From assembly GCF_022539505.1 (NCBI RefSeq), contig NC_061508.1, forward strand, positions 343,183,484 to 343,247,483: a stretch of 64,000 bases of DNA, read 5' to 3'. The notes below the pieces were generated by a model. It had not been told where the DNA came from. It saw nothing but the letters and a program-made list of their open reading frames with translations, and did not search any database. Source of the DNA: Lolium rigidum (lineage: Eukaryota; Streptophyta; Magnoliopsida; Poales; Poaceae). Below, in pieces: positions 1 to 12,359 of the stretch. The position numbers and the translations under genes are program-made. Within the stretch, counting starts at the first letter, position 1, and each line of letters begins with the position of its first letter.

Positions 1-2168
1 TGGAGAGAAATAGGTGAACGGACTCAACAATAAAAGTAAAAGAATGGTCCTTCAAAGAGGAAAGCATCGATTGCTATATTTGTGCTAGAGCTTTTATTTT
101 GAAAACATGAAACAATTTTGTCAACGGTAGTAATAAAGCATATGTATCATGTAAATTATATCTTACAAGTTGCAAGCCTCATGCATAGTGTACTAATAGT
201 GCCCGCACCTTGTCCAAATTAGCTTGGGTTAACACTGATCATCATTGCATAACATATGTTTCAACCAAGTGTCACAAAGGGGTACATCTATGCCGCCTGT
301 ACAAGGGTCTAAGGAGAAAGTTCGCATTGGATTTCTCGCTTTTGATCATTCTTCAACTTAGACACCGATACCGGGACAACATAGACAACAGATAATGGAC
401 TCCTCTTTTAATGCTTAAGCATTCAACAACGATTAATATTCTCATAAGAGATTGAGGTTTTATGTCCAAACTGAAACTTCCACCATGATTCATGGCTTTA
501 GTTAGCGGCCCAATGTTCTTCTCTAACAGTATGCATACTCAAACCATTTGATTGTGAAAACCGCCCTTAGTTCAGACAAGACGAACATGCATAGCAACTC
601 ACATGATATTCAACAAAGAGTTGATGGCGTCCCCAGGAACATGGTTATCGCACAACAAACAACTTAATAAGAGATAAAGTGCATAAGTACATATTCAATA
701 CCACAATAGTTTTTAAGGCTATTTTGTCCCATGAGCTATATATTGCAAAGGCGAATGATGGAATTTTAAAGGTAGCACTCAAGCAATTTACTTTGGAATG
801 GCGGAGAAATACCATGTAGTAGGTAGGTATGGTGGACACAAATGGCATAGTGGTTGGCTCAAGTATTTTGGATGCATGAGAAGTATTCCCTCTCGATACA
901 AAGTTTAGGCTAGCAAGGCTATTTGAAACAAACACAAGGATGAACCGGTGCAGCAAAACTCACATAAAAGACATATTGAAAACATTATAAGACTCTACAC
1001 CGTCTTCCTTGTTGTTCAAACTCAATACTAGAAATTATCTAGACTTTAGAGAGACCAAATATGCAAACCAAATTTTAGCAAGCTCTATGTTTTTCTTCAT
1101 TAATGGGTGCAAAGTATATGATGCAAGAGCTTAAACATGAGCACAACAATTGCCAAGTATCACATTACCCAAGACATTATAGCAATTACTACATGTAGCA
1201 TTTTCCAATTCCAACCATATAACAATTTAACGAAGAGGAAACTTCGCCATGAATATTATGAGCTAAGAACACATGTGTTCATACGAACCAGCGGAGCGTG
1301 TCTCTCTCCCACACAAGCATGATGTAATCCAATTTATTCAAACACAAACAAAAACAAAAGCACACAGACGCTCCAAGTAAAGTACATAAGATGTGACCGA
1401 ATAAAAATATAGTTTCAAGGGAGGAACCTGATAAGTTGTTGATGAAGAAGGGGATGCCTTGGGCATCCCCAAGCTTAGACGCTTGAGTATTCTTGAAATA
1501 TGCAGGGGTGAACCACCGGGGCATCCCCAAGCTTAGAGCTTTCACTCTTCTTGATCATAGTATATCATCCTCCTCTCTTGACCCTTGAAAACTTCCTCCA
1601 CACCAAACTCAAAGCAAACTCATTAGAGGGTTAGTGCATAATCAAAAACTCACATGTTCAGAGGTGATACAATCATTCTTAACACTTCTGGACATTGCCC
1701 AAAGCTACTGGAAGGTAATGGAACAAAGAAATCCACCCAACACAGCGAAAGAAGCAATGCGAAATAAAAGGCAGAATCTGTCAAAATAGAACAGCCTGTA
1801 AAGATGAATTTTAAAATGGCATCAGACTTGCTCAGATGAAAATGCCCAAATTGAATGAAAGTTGCGTACATATCTGAGGATCAAGCACGTAAATTGGCAG
1901 ATTTTTCTGAGTTACCTACAGAGAGGCAGATCGAAATTCGTGACAGCAAGAAATCTATTTCTGCGCAGTAATCCAAATCTAGTATCAACCTTGCTATCAA
2001 CGACTTTACTTGGCACAACAAAACACAAAACTAAGATAAGGAGAGGTTGCTACAGTAGTAAACAACATCCAAGACACAAATATAAAACAAAGTACTGTAG
2101 CAAAATAATACATGGGTTATCTCCCAAGAAATTCTTTCTTTATAGCCATTAAGATGAGCTCAGCAGTT

Positions 2169-2837
2169 TTAATGATGCACTTGCAAGAAATAGTATTTGA
2201 AGCAAAAGAGAGCATCAAGAAGCAAATCCAAAACATATTTAAGTCTAACATGCTTCCTATGCATAAGAATCTTGTAAATAAACAAGTTCATGAAGAGCAA
2301 AGTAACAAGCATAGGAAGATAAAACAAGTGTAGCTTCAAAAATTTCAGCACATAGAGAGGTGTTTTAGTAACATGAAAATTTCTACAACCATATTTTCCT
2401 CTCTCATAATAACTTTCAGTAGCATCATGAGCAAACTCAACAACATAACTATCAAATAAAGCATTCTTATCATGAGTCTCATGCATAAAATTATTACTCT
2501 CCACATAAGCATAATCAATTTTATTAATTGTAGTGGGAGAAAATTCAACAAAGTAGCTATCATTATTATTCTCATCATCAAATATAGGAGCCATAGTATC
2601 ATCAAAGAAAATTTTCTCCTCAATGCTTGGAGGACTAAAAATATCATGCTCATCCAAATCAGCTTCCCCAAGCTTAGAATTTTCCATATCATTAGCAACA
2701 ATGGTGTTCAAAGCGTTCATACTAATATCATTGCTACTAGAATGCAAATAAGATTCCATAGGTTTTTTAATTTTCGCATTAAACCATTCATGTCTTGACT
2801 CAGGAAATAGTACAAAAAGCTCACAGATGTTTTCCAT
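2169..2837 (-). CDS. Retroelement ORF of unknown function with a C-terminal hydrophobic segment (222 codons)
   Basis: I do not recognise a named domain. The N-terminal ~110 residues are acidic and Asn/Asp/Ser-rich. The motif YYERGKYGCRNFHVTKTPLY (about residues 140-160) leads into a hydrophobic stretch around LFYLPMLVTLLFMNLF that looks like one membrane-spanning helix, followed by a basic tail. A clearly related frame lies in G4 (42907-43470) with the same motif and hydrophobic segment. It sits about 130 bases inside the primer binding site, in the position gag normally holds. An env-like or accessory role is possible but unproven. The conserved frame in two diverged copies suggests it was translated in the parent element. 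Confidence 0.5.
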   Translation of the reverse strand: MENICELFVLFPESRHEWFNAKIKKPMESYLHSSSNDISMNALNTIVANDMENSKLGEADLDEHDIFSPPSIEEKIFFDDTMAPIFDDENNNDSYFVEFSPTTINKIDYAYVESNNFMHETHDKNALFDSYVVEFAHDATESYYERGKYGCRNFHVTKTPLYVLKFLKLHLFYLPMLVTLLFMNLFIYKILMHRKHVRLKYVLDLLLDALFCFKYYFLQVHH

Positions 2838-2969
2838 TATGCCTTACTAGTGTAAACAAGAAACAAAAAGATGCAATTGCGGGATCTAAAGGAAATAGCT
2901 TCGAGTACTTACAACGGCGAAAATAGCTTAGTAGCCGAGATCCGGAGTGTGAGTACCTTTTACCTTTCC

Positions 2970-2987
2970 TCCCCGGCAACGGCGCCA
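2970..2987 (-). other. Primer binding site of G1 (tRNA-Asp type)
   Basis: The + strand reads tccccggcaacggcgcca, the 3' end of plant tRNA-Asp(GUC) including CCA. On the element strand this is therefore a primer binding site complementary to that tRNA. It lies 10 bases inside the LTR edge at 2998, which fixes the element's orientation as minus. Confidence 0.85.
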
Positions 2988-2997
2988 GAAAATAGCT

Positions 2998-3381
2998 TGA
3001 TGTCTACACCCCCTCCTTTTCCTATAGACAGTGTTGGGCCTCGAAGAGCAGAGGTTTGTAGAACAGCAGCAAGTTTCCCTTAAGTGGATCACCCAAGGTT
3101 TATCGAACTCAGGGAGGAAGAGGTCAAAGATATCCCTCTCATGCAACCCTGCAACCACAAAGCAAGAAGTCTCTTGTGTCCCCAACACACCTAATAGGTG
3201 TACTAGTTCGGCGAAGAGATAGTGAAATACAGGTGGTATGAATAAATAGTAGCAACGGCACCAGAAAAGTTCTTTGCCCAGGACAGTAAACAAGCAGTAG
3301 TAACGCAGTAAAACAGTAGACAAGCAACGATAGCAGTATTTAGGAATAAGGCCTAGGGATTAGACTTTCACTAGTGGACAC
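2998..3381 (-). repeat. G1 5' LTR, inner part
   Basis: It starts with tgatgtctacaccccctcc directly beyond the primer binding site and is cut after 384 bases by the G2 LTR at 3382. It holds a diverged second primer-site-like string (caacggcaccagaaaa, near 3253) about 255 bases into the LTR. The remainder is inferred to be 5432-6748. Confidence 0.7.
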
Positions 3382-4956
3382 TGATACGTCTCCAACGTAT
3401 CGATAATTTCTTATGTTCCATGCCACATTATTGATGTTATCTACATGTTTTATGCACACTTTATGTCATATTCGTGCATTTTCTGGAACTAACCTATTAA
3501 CAAGATGCCGAAGTGCCGATTCGTTGTTTTCTGCTGTTTTTGGTTTCAGAAATCCTAGTAACGAAATATTCTCGGAATTGGACGAAATCAACACCCAGGG
3601 TCCTATTTTGCCACGAAGATTCCAGAAGACCGAAGAGGAGACGAAGTGGGGCCACGAGGCGGCCAAACCCTAGGGCGGCGCGGCCCCTGCCTTGGCCGCG
3701 CGGCCCTATGGTGTGGGCCCCTCGTGCCCTCTCCTGACTTGCCCTTCCGCCTACTTAAAGCCTCCGTCACGAAACCCCCAGTACAGAGAGCCACGATACG
3801 GAAAACCTTGCGAGACGCCGCCGCCGCCAATCCCATCTCGGGGGATTCAGGAGATCGCCTCCGGCACCCTGCCGGAGAGGGGATTCATCTCCCGGAGGAC
3901 TCTACGCCGCCATGGTCGCCTCCGGAGTGATGTGTGAGTAGTCTACCCCTGGACTATGGGTCCATAACAGTAGCTAGATGGTTGTCTTCTCCCCATTGTG
4001 CTTCATTGTCGGATCTTGTGAGCTGCCTAACATGATCAAGATCATCTATCTGTAATTCTATATGTTGCGTTTGTTGGGATCCGATGAATAGAGAATACAT
4101 GTTATGTCTATGTGTTGTTTATGATCTTGCATGCTCTCCGTTATTAGTAGATGCTCTGGCCAAGTTGATGCTAGTAACTCCAAGAGGGAGTATTTATGCT
4201 CGATAGTGGGTTCATGTCTCCGTGAATCTGGAGGGGTGACAAGAACCTCTAAGGTTATGGATGTGTTGTTGCCACTAGGGATAAAACATTGGTGCTATGT
4301 TCAAGGATGTAGTCACTGATTACATTACGCGCAATACTTAATGCAATTGTCTGTTGTTAGCAACTTAATACTGGAGGGGGTTCGGATGATAACCTGAAGG
4401 TGGACTTTTTAGGCATAGATGCATGCTGGATGGCTGTCTATGTACTTTGTCGTAATACCCAACTAAATCTCACAATACTCATCATAATATGTATGTGCAT
4501 GGTCATGCCCTCTCTATTTGTCAATTGCCCAACTGTAATTTGTTCACCCAACATGATGTTTATCTTATGGGAGAGACACCTCTAGTGAACTGTGGACCCC
4601 GGTCCAATTCTTTATACTGAAATACAATCTACTGCAATACTATTTCTACTGTTTTTCTGCAAACAATCATCATCCACACTATACATCTAATCCTTTGTTA
4701 CAGCAAGCCGGTGAGATTGACAACCTCACTGTTTCGTTGGGGCAAAGTACTTTGGTTGTGTTGTGCGGGTTCCACGTTGGCGCCGGAATCTCTGGTGTTG
4801 CGCCGCACTACATCCCGCCGCCATCAACCTTCAACGTGCTTCTTGGCTCCTCCTGGTTCGATAAACCTTGGTTTCTTTCTGAGGGAAAACTTGCTACTGT
4901 GCGCATCATACCTTCCTCTTGGGGTTCCCAACGAACGTGTGTTGTACACGCCATCA
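3382..4956 (+). repeat. G2 5' LTR
   Basis: It starts TGATACGTC and ends CATCA. It has a GC-rich U3 block (3640-3900) with a cttaaag TATA-like region near 3755, then a long leader. Small frames inside are LTR noise, not genes. Confidence 0.8.
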
Positions 4957-4967
4957 AGCATATTTTC

Positions 4968-4985
4968 TGGCGCCGTTGCCGGGGA
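4968..4985 (+). other. Primer binding site of G2 (tRNA-Asp type)
   Basis: tggcgccgttgccgggga is the exact complement of the plant tRNA-Asp 3' end. It lies 11 bases downstream of the LTR end, which shows plus-strand orientation. Confidence 0.88.
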
Positions 4986-5331
4986 GATCAAGACACGCTG
5001 CAAGGGGAGTCTCCACTTCCCAATCTCTTTACTTTGTTTTTGTCTTGCTTTATTTTATTTACTACTTTGTTTGCTGCACTAAATCAAAATACAAAAAAAT
5101 TAGTTGCTAGTTTTACTTTATTTGTTATCTTGTTTTCTATATCAAAAACACAAAAAAAAATAGTTACTTGCATTTACTCTATCTAGTTTGCTTTATTTAC
5201 TACTGCTAAAATGAATACTCCTGAAAACACTAAGTTGTGTGACTTCACAACCACAAATAATAATGATTTCTTATGCACGCCTATTGCTCCACCTGCTACT
5301 ACAGCATAATTCTTTGAAATTAAACTGCTTT

Positions 5332-5431
5332 NNNNNNNNNNNNNNNNNNNNNNNNNNNNNNNNNNNNNNNNNNNNNNNNNNNNNNNNNNNNNNNNNNNNN
5401 NNNNNNNNNNNNNNNNNNNNNNNNNNNNNNN
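5332..5431. other. Assembly gap, 100 N
   Basis: Exactly 100 Ns, the usual convention for a gap of unknown size. It falls inside the G2 internal region. Most of G2, its 3' LTR and possibly part of the G1 LTR are presumably missing here. Confidence 0.99.
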
Positions 5432-6748
5432 CCGATTCACGTATTTCTTCCGTATATAATCTTTAAGCCCATCTTGATCGCGGCCCACCTCTGACTTGGT
5501 CAAATTCTGGTGATAACAATTGCGTAGGATTACACGAACCCTCAATGCCGGAGTTAACAAGCTCCACAATTCAATGTTCATATTTAAATAACCTTAGAGT
5601 GCATGAAGATCAATAACTAAACCAAATACTAACATAGCATGCACACTGTCACCTTCACGCTATGTAGGAGGAATAGATCACATCAATACTATCATAGCAA
5701 TAGTTAACTTTGTAATCTACAGGAGATCACAATCATAGCATAAACCAAGTACTAACACGGATGCACACACTGTCACCATTACACCGTGCAGGAGGAATAA
5801 AACTACTTTAATAACATCACTAGAGTAGCACATAGATAAATTGTGATACAAAACACATTGCAATCATAAAGAGATATAAATAAGCACTTCACTATGCCAT
5901 TCATAACAGTGAATAAGTATTCTGTGAAATATAGCCTAAGAGACCCACACGGTGCACACACTCGTCACCTTTACACACGTGGGACAAGGAGTCTCCTGGA
6001 GATCACATAAGTAAAATTCACTTGACTAGCATAACGACATCTAGATTACAAGCATCATCATATGAATCTCAATCATGTAAGGCAGCTCATGAGATTATTG
6101 TATTGAAGTACATAGGAGAGAGATGAACCACATAGCTACCGGTACAGCCCCGAGCCTCGATGGAGAACTACTCCCTCCTCATGGGAGACAGCAGCGTTGA
6201 TGAAGATGGCGGTGGTGTCGATGGAGGAGCCTTCCGGGGGCACTTCCCCGTCCCGGCGGCGTGCCGGAACAGAGACTCCTGTCCCCCAGATCTTGGCTTC
6301 GCGATGGCGGTGGCTCTGGAAGGTTTCTGTGGGTTTCGTCGATCGTATCAGGGTTTTCACGACGGAGGCTTTAAATAGGCGGAAGGGCAAGGTCGGTGGA
6401 CTTCTGGGGGGCCCACACTATAGGGGGGCGTGGCCCCCCCCCTTGGCCGCGCCGGCCTAGGGTTTGGTGGCCCTGTGCCCCCTCTCTGGCGGTTCTCGGG
6501 TGTTCTGGATGCTTCCAGGCAAAATAGGAACCTGGGCGTTGATTTCGTCCAATTCCGAGAATATTTCTTTACTAGGATTTCTGAAACCAAAAACAGCAGT
6601 AAAACGAGAACCGGCACTTCGGCATCTTGTTAATAGGTTAGTTCCAGAAAATGCACGAATATGACATAAAATGTGCATATAACATGTAGATATCATCAAT
6701 AATGTGGCATGGAACATAAGAAATTATCGATACGTCGGAGACGTATCA
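5432..6748 (-). repeat. Gypsy LTR, minus strand (inferred outer part of the G1 5' LTR)
   Basis: It ends on the right with the LTR terminus gacgtatca at 6748. Reverse-complemented, it shows the same U3-type block as other LTRs here: GC-rich ggccgcgccggcc, then a block related to the G2 leader around atgagctgccttacatgattg. The length (1317) plus 2998-3381 gives about 1.7 kb, in the range of the other LTRs. That supports one LTR split by G2. Confidence 0.65.
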
Positions 6749-6789
6749 GGCGGGCGGCCCACGGCCGGTGGCGGCCGGCAGGGGCGGCG
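6749..6789. other. Host DNA sliver between two retrotransposons
   Basis: About 40 bases of very GC-rich DNA (ggcgggcggcccacggccgg...) between the outer end of G1 and the first base of the LTR array. It ends in CGGCG, which recurs immediately after the array at 23625. The pre-insertion sequence therefore continues at 23630 with the same GC-rich character. Confidence 0.8.
6785..6789. repeat. Target site duplication, left copy (CGGCG)
   Basis: CGGCG immediately before TGTGGGGGACC at 6790. The matching copy is at 23625-23629 directly after ...CTTACA. Confidence 0.8.
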
Positions 6790-9700
6790 TGTGGGGGACC
6801 CCGGAGGTCGGGGCTAGACAAACCCAGATCTCCATCTGGCATAAGCCTAACCTAGATCTCTAGGGCCTACAGGGTGAGAATCGGTAACACAACAGTGACT
6901 CTACGACTCAAAGAGTAATAAGAGCTCATAACTGAGCGAAGAACCAAAGTATTACAAGCAGCAGGTCACCGACCCGACAATTCATCAATCAACGGAAGCG
7001 AAGTTATGCTATTCTAAATAGCAAGATAGCAAAAGGCCTAAGAGGCCAGGAGCATAACGGCGTCGTCCCAGCCCATAGATTCCAGACTGCCACCTGGGAA
7101 TCCCAAGCTACTCGTCGATGTCGACCTAGCAACCTTCATTTGTTGGAGCGACTTCGTCTGAAACAAAGCATGCAAAGCTGAGTACAGGGACTCAGCAAGA
7201 CTTAGTACAACCTTTTAGCAAAGCTGGTATGCGAGGCTTTATGTGGAGCTTATTTTGCGAAAAGCCAGTTTTCCTTTGTAAAACAAGAGGGAGCAGAAGC
7301 TCGTCTACTCAGATCATTTTAAAAGGAGATAAGAAAGCGATATCACTAGCTCTACTGATCATCATATTGAATCCACCAATATCTTCATCATCAGCTGAAC
7401 CTATCAACTAGGAGCACCCCCTCGATACCCTGAGGAGGGATCCTTATCACACATTGATTCCAAGTTTTACGATTAGGTTCATGTTGTCTATGATCACAGA
7501 ATCCATCACCAAGTCGTCCGTAACCGTGGACATGGCTTTTTGAAAAGATTTACCCTGCAGGGGTGTACAACTTTACCCACACGCGCCGACCGACTCTTAG
7601 CGCCGTCATGTACACGCTTCCTTGGCGTGCCGGCAGAGGGTGGTCGACCAAAACCTTTCCCTTGCTTCGCCTATTCCATGAGTCAATCTAACTGGGGAAC
7701 TCCGTCATCGTAGGTAGCCATTCTCCGAGGCGGTCCCGGTCATTGTGTGCAGGGGATCCAGTTCAATGCCTCCAGCATCCTTCACCCTAGCCACGTCCCT
7801 GTATGATGCACCTTTGAAAACCTTTTCCACGCCTTCGCCATGCAGAATGCCAAATGGAACTCGCAAACTAATTGACTCATGGGTAAGCTAGGCAAGTTCG
7901 GGCCAAGGGGTTCCCATGGGCCCCGTGTGGCTGTACGCTCAGCCTTGGTTCCGAAGGCGAGAACCTCAGGTCCTAGTATCGGCGAGAACGAGTCAAATCA
8001 CCACATCCCCATGTGGCGGCCCATCCAAGCCTTTAGCATGTTTATTAATAACATCACTGATCTTACCACGTCATCCTGTCAACTAGGTTCATTCGTAGCT
8101 CTGATTCATCAACCGGATGGATCAGACTTGAACAGCTAAGCATGGCTAAGCATAACATATATAAGGCTCTAGCGATGCGAACAAGCTCAACCTAGTTTTG
8201 CTGGGAGCGGTGGATCAGGAACTTTGGGCTACAAAGATGGAACATGCACACATGGGATATCTACCACTGCCGATAAAACATATTTGAAGAGGATGCAATA
8301 TGTAAGAACCAGAAGTAAAAGCATTTCGAAACCATATATGAACCAGGTTAGGGCTTGCCTTTGTCCTTGACAAACCAATGTGGATCATCGAAGATCACAT
8401 GCTTGACTTGTTCGTCGATGGACAAGTATTGAGTTGCGTCATTGTCGATCTTCATCGTCTCGGGCACATGCTCTATCGATCGCGAAGAAGCAGATGCCGG
8501 AAAGATAAAACAACAATCAACACATGGCATCTATGCAATGCGCAAACAAGAATGATGACATGACATATTAAAGGTACTGAAGGTAACCCTATGACATGTT
8601 TATCAATTTAAATGGAGTTCAAATGCATAAAGCATAGCATTTGAATTTAACTCCATATGTAAAGAGAAGGTTTATTAGAGTTCCACTAATAGTACCATTT
8701 TAATTGTTGAAACAATGCATGATTTTGGTACCAAAATGTAGATCTCATTTTTCCGAAGATTTTGATATATTATACACATTTTTCTGATTTTATATGAATT
8801 AGATATGATTTTTACAAATTCGAGCATTCTGTGAAAACGAAAAACAGCAGAATACGAAAATACTCTGTTACTCTCTGAAAATGATCTCGCAAACTTTAGT
8901 TAGGAAGCGGGAAGTTTAGATATTAGGTTCTGTAGCATTTAGACTGGAAACATGTTGCATCAACTAGTTTAGACAAGAGGCTAAGCTGATGTTTTCCTGA
9001 ACTCTCTTCTCTCAACAAACTTTTACTTAGGGATAGAGATACAACTAAAACTCTGAGCAGTCTTGGTTTTCTACTTGTTAATGAAATTCGAATTTGCTGA
9101 AGAATTTCGAGATTACATGTTTCAGGTTGGCATGTAATGACACAACAGGAAATGGGATTTCTGGAGACTTGAGAAATGCTGGACGCAATCAAAGAAATAG
9201 TCAGATTCTTTCTTTGCTATCAGGAAGAAGAGCTTCAGGGTAACACCAGTTTGGAGTTCTGCGGGTCATCTGATTAGACAGAAGTCGACTACACATACCC
9301 TAGGTTATACTGAACTTAGTGAGAAATGTCAGTTACAGAAGGTAGGACTATAGCAAACCTTACAAACCTGAAACTAGGATAACCATATACAGAGCAACAC
9401 TACAACTGCTCTAACAGTGAGTAGATATTTACAGGATTTTCAGAGATGGAGCGTTCGATCAAAACTTGTTTGAACACCACTTGATTATTAGGTACTAGTA
9501 GATTGTATGGACATGATTAAATGTTCACAGGAAAAGGGTGTAGCTAAAGAATTCTACAGCACGTGTAACAGCTGTGATGACAAAAACTGAACCTTCTATT
9601 TATTTGCAAGATAGAATGAATTGGTTGCGTAAAAGCACCCATAAGTCTGAACCTTATTCCACCTCTGCACAGGAATTACTAACTGTAACATGTGCGTGCA

Positions 9701-10484
9701 TACAAACTGAAGTTTATGTGTGCATCTAGGCTTACCTACACACGCAATAAATCATATTGCTTCTGAACCAAGTAGGAACAGTACAACAACAGAAACAAGC
9801 AAAGAATCGTTCTATGGAAGAAAGGTTCTAAACATGATCTTGCTACTACCAGCTTTACCTGAACGAGAGAGAGAACAGAGAGGCTGGGTAGAACTGCATG
9901 ATCGCTGTGAACGCCATGGGAGTTGCCGGAGAGCTCGGACGTCGACGACATGGTCGGCCGTGGAGCTCGGGGAGGCTCGGAGCGACGGTGACTTGCGGCG
10001 GCCGGCGTTAGGGTTTTGAGCTCATGGTGGAGGACAACCGAGAGCGAAGGGGAGAGATGGGATGTGATCTGGGGCGAGAGAGGGCGTCCAGGAAACCTCC
10101 TGGCGTCGTCATCCACTCGCAAGGTGGTAGCAGGAGGTGGCACGCGCAGCACAGCAAGCCTCCACGCAGGTGCTTCGTGAAGAAGACAAGGTAGGATTTG
10201 CTAAAAGGCCCTTACACTTCAGGGTTTTCCTGGAAACTAAAAAAACAAGGTTGGTTTTGCAACATTTGGTGATTCAAACAAGTTTATGAAGTTACAAAAA
10301 TATCTATGAACCTTTCTAAGATATTTTAGAAGGTTCACATACATTCGTTTGGAAATTTTCAAACATTTTGGGGGTATTTTATAACTTCACTTCAATGCAT
10401 TTTTCTTAGGAAAAATAAACATGATGCTCATGAAATGATGCACAATCAACCCTAATTAGGTGTAGGTAAAAGAGGGGTGTTAGA
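6790..10484 (-). repeat. LTR A (3' LTR of the array), 3695 bp
   Basis: It runs from tgtgggggaccccgg to ...aggggtgttaga, matching LTRs B and C almost base for base. It lacks a 16-base duplication (gcgatatcactagcta) seen near 14633 in B and 18935 in C. Embedded frames such as 7879-8139, 8348-8530 and 9720-10152 recur in all LTR copies and look like LTR sequence rather than genes. The right-hand ~500 bases, read on minus, resemble a CT-rich leader. Confidence 0.85.
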
Positions 10485-11931
10485 GATCTATCCTCCTTAA
10501 AAGAATCTCGTCCCGAGATTCCAAGGTAGGAATAGAGAAAGTAATAAGGACTACACCGGTCTTCAACGATCTTGTCTATACCACGATGATCTTCTTCTTG
10601 AAGAGGTTGATTCACGACATCATGAAGAAGTTGATCCACAACACCATGACAAGCTCTTCATTTTGCTTTCTTCACTCTAAAGGAAAGAGGGAATGACACT
10701 GGACGATGGATCTTCACAAAGATCGAGTATCTCATGGTCAACTCATAGAATGAGTGTTTTAAAACAACTCTTGAGCTGACAAACATGAAACACGTCAAGT
10801 TAACGGAGGAGACGGAAGAAGTTTCAATTTTTTTGGTAGACAATTGCTCCACGCTTTACAAGAATATGAAGGGACAAAGTAGCGAGGAGTTAAATTGCCT
10901 TTGATACCATAACGAGACACTCTTAGAGAGGGTGACTCGTAGAAGCACGAATGATTATCCAACGAGAGCGACTTTGGATTTCAAAATCATAGTCACTCTT
11001 CTGGAAGGATGCATGAAACAATTGTTGCCTACTAAAAAGGCTAAGGCCCTGGATGACTGACGAATTCACACAACGTGTGAATTGATTGGAACTTCAGGTA
11101 CAACCCAAAAGAAGGGAAAGAGCACTGGCTAGTGAAGTGTGAAGGGTCACCTGGAGAGTGAAATTTCTCCTAACGGAGTGGTTGTCACTAGAGAAATGGT
11201 TTCAAGGAATTAACCGAGAGACATTTCGGAACTTTGCTTCTAATGTTCTCCTTGATGTTCTAGACACCAATATTAGGCTTCGGAATAGCCTTTGATAGGT
11301 CATCAAGTGAAGGTCGGACTTCGGAATTGAAAGGACATCACAAGGGAAACTCCTAGAATAAGTCGCATAAGATCCTTATGGAGAGTGGTTATTCTTGTTG
11401 TTTCAATAGATTATGGCACTAGACCTTCCGACTAATTGTGTTAACCACTAGATCAATACTGCCGGATTTATAAAGAGACCTATGTCATGAATCCTTGAGA
11501 AACACCAACCATCATTGCCGCTTGAGATTCAGCTTAGGTTAGGTGTAAAGTTATTTCAGACTTAGCAAGTCCAAATAGAAATTTGCAACTGTTACCACCA
11601 AGGTAAAGTCGCTAGATTCTCAAGATATAAACTACAATGTCAAGCTCCAAAAGATTGAGCTAGATTGCGTAATACATAAGGTTGCGATTGCCAAAAGGCA
11701 ATTGCGCGCATATGAACTTCTTGCAATGTAACACAATTGAGTCCAGGTGGGTACATCAAAGAGGATATCAAAGTGATTAAGCTTCTTCTTTTTCTTAAAC
11801 AAACCAGTCAGTGGCTTAGTGTGCACAAAGGAACTTTTCAAGCAAATGGAGGTAACAACCTGCCTTCTCAATAATATTCCGCACATGCATGACTGACTTG
11901 CGATGATTCCCGAGGGAAAACAAAGGAAACT

Positions 11932-12359
11932 CTACTCGAATCCACGGCGACATCTTTTAGCAAATGCACGTGAACCAGAGAAGGTTACTTCCAACATCCA
12001 GAACACATACTTCGTGATAACACAAAGATGGTTCTTAAAAGTTTCCAACATTAATGCCAACTGTTCAATATGAACCTCTTTAGATATGGAGACAATAAGA
12101 ATTTCATGGATCATCAAAAAACTTATCAAGATACTCCAATGAGATGGGCTCATATGTTGCATGAACGAATCCAAACTATTGGTCGGACCAAAGAGCATGA
12201 AGATATACTTAGACGAACACCATGAGTATAAACATCATCAAGATAGTCCTCGAAACTGAGTTTGATTTGACGATAGCCCAAACTCAAATCAAATATGGGG
12301 AAGATAGCATATCCAAATAGGAGATACTTCCTGACTTCAACACTAACGAAACTAGACAT
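11932..12359 (-). pseudogene. Decayed Gypsy reverse transcriptase fragment
   Basis: Two overlapping minus frames preserve recognisable RT blocks. FDLSLGYRQIKLS corresponds to the conserved D-x-x-x-G-Y-x-Q block. MLFGPTNSLDSFMQHM corresponds to the MPFGLTNAPATF block. FLMIHEILIVS stands where the F-x-D-D active site belongs, with both catalytic aspartates lost. A frameshift separates the first block from the others. This identifies the array's parent as Ty3/Gypsy and shows this copy cannot make RT. Confidence 0.7.

Larger units (their letters stand above)
3382..5331 (+). mobile_element. G2: Ty3/Gypsy element, plus strand, 5' LTR and start of internal region, truncated by assembly gap
   Basis: The LTR runs from TGATACGTCTCC at 3382 to ...CATCA at 4956, about 1575 bp. 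It is followed by a tRNA-Asp primer site and ~345 bases of AT-rich internal DNA before the Ns. The outer LTR end (3382-3560) is an inverted match of 6570-6748, so G2 and G1 belong to related families inserted in opposite orientation. No gag or pol frame is visible before the gap. Confidence 0.8.
1..6748 (-). mobile_element. G1: coding-poor Ty3/Gypsy LTR retrotransposon, minus strand, left end outside window, interrupted by G2
   Basis: Internal DNA occupies 1-2997, followed rightwards by a tRNA-Asp-type primer binding site (2970-2987) and a 5' LTR that starts at 2998. The LTR is cut at 3381 and, by inference, resumes after the assembly gap (5432-6748). Its outer end is gatacgtcggagacgtatca at 6748. 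The first ~200 bases resemble DNA near 33960-34100 (in G3) and 50870-51000 (in G6), so the window opens a few hundred bases inside the 3' LTR. No RT, RNase H or integrase is seen, so the element is probably non-autonomous. The only sizeable conserved frame is the membrane-protein ORF at 2169-2837. The rejoining across the gap rests on size and orientation, not on continuous sequence. Confidence 0.75.

Noticed and set aside
7879..8139. ORF starting MGKLGKFGPRGSHG (also 15174 and 19476)
   Set aside because: Part of the repeated LTR. It has no known domain and frame length changes by indel in copy C.
9720..10152. Frames near the end of LTR A (repeated at 17015-17447 and 22858-23297)
   Set aside because: They recur in every LTR copy, are open on both strands and lie in the LTR leader. 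No protein similarity recognised.
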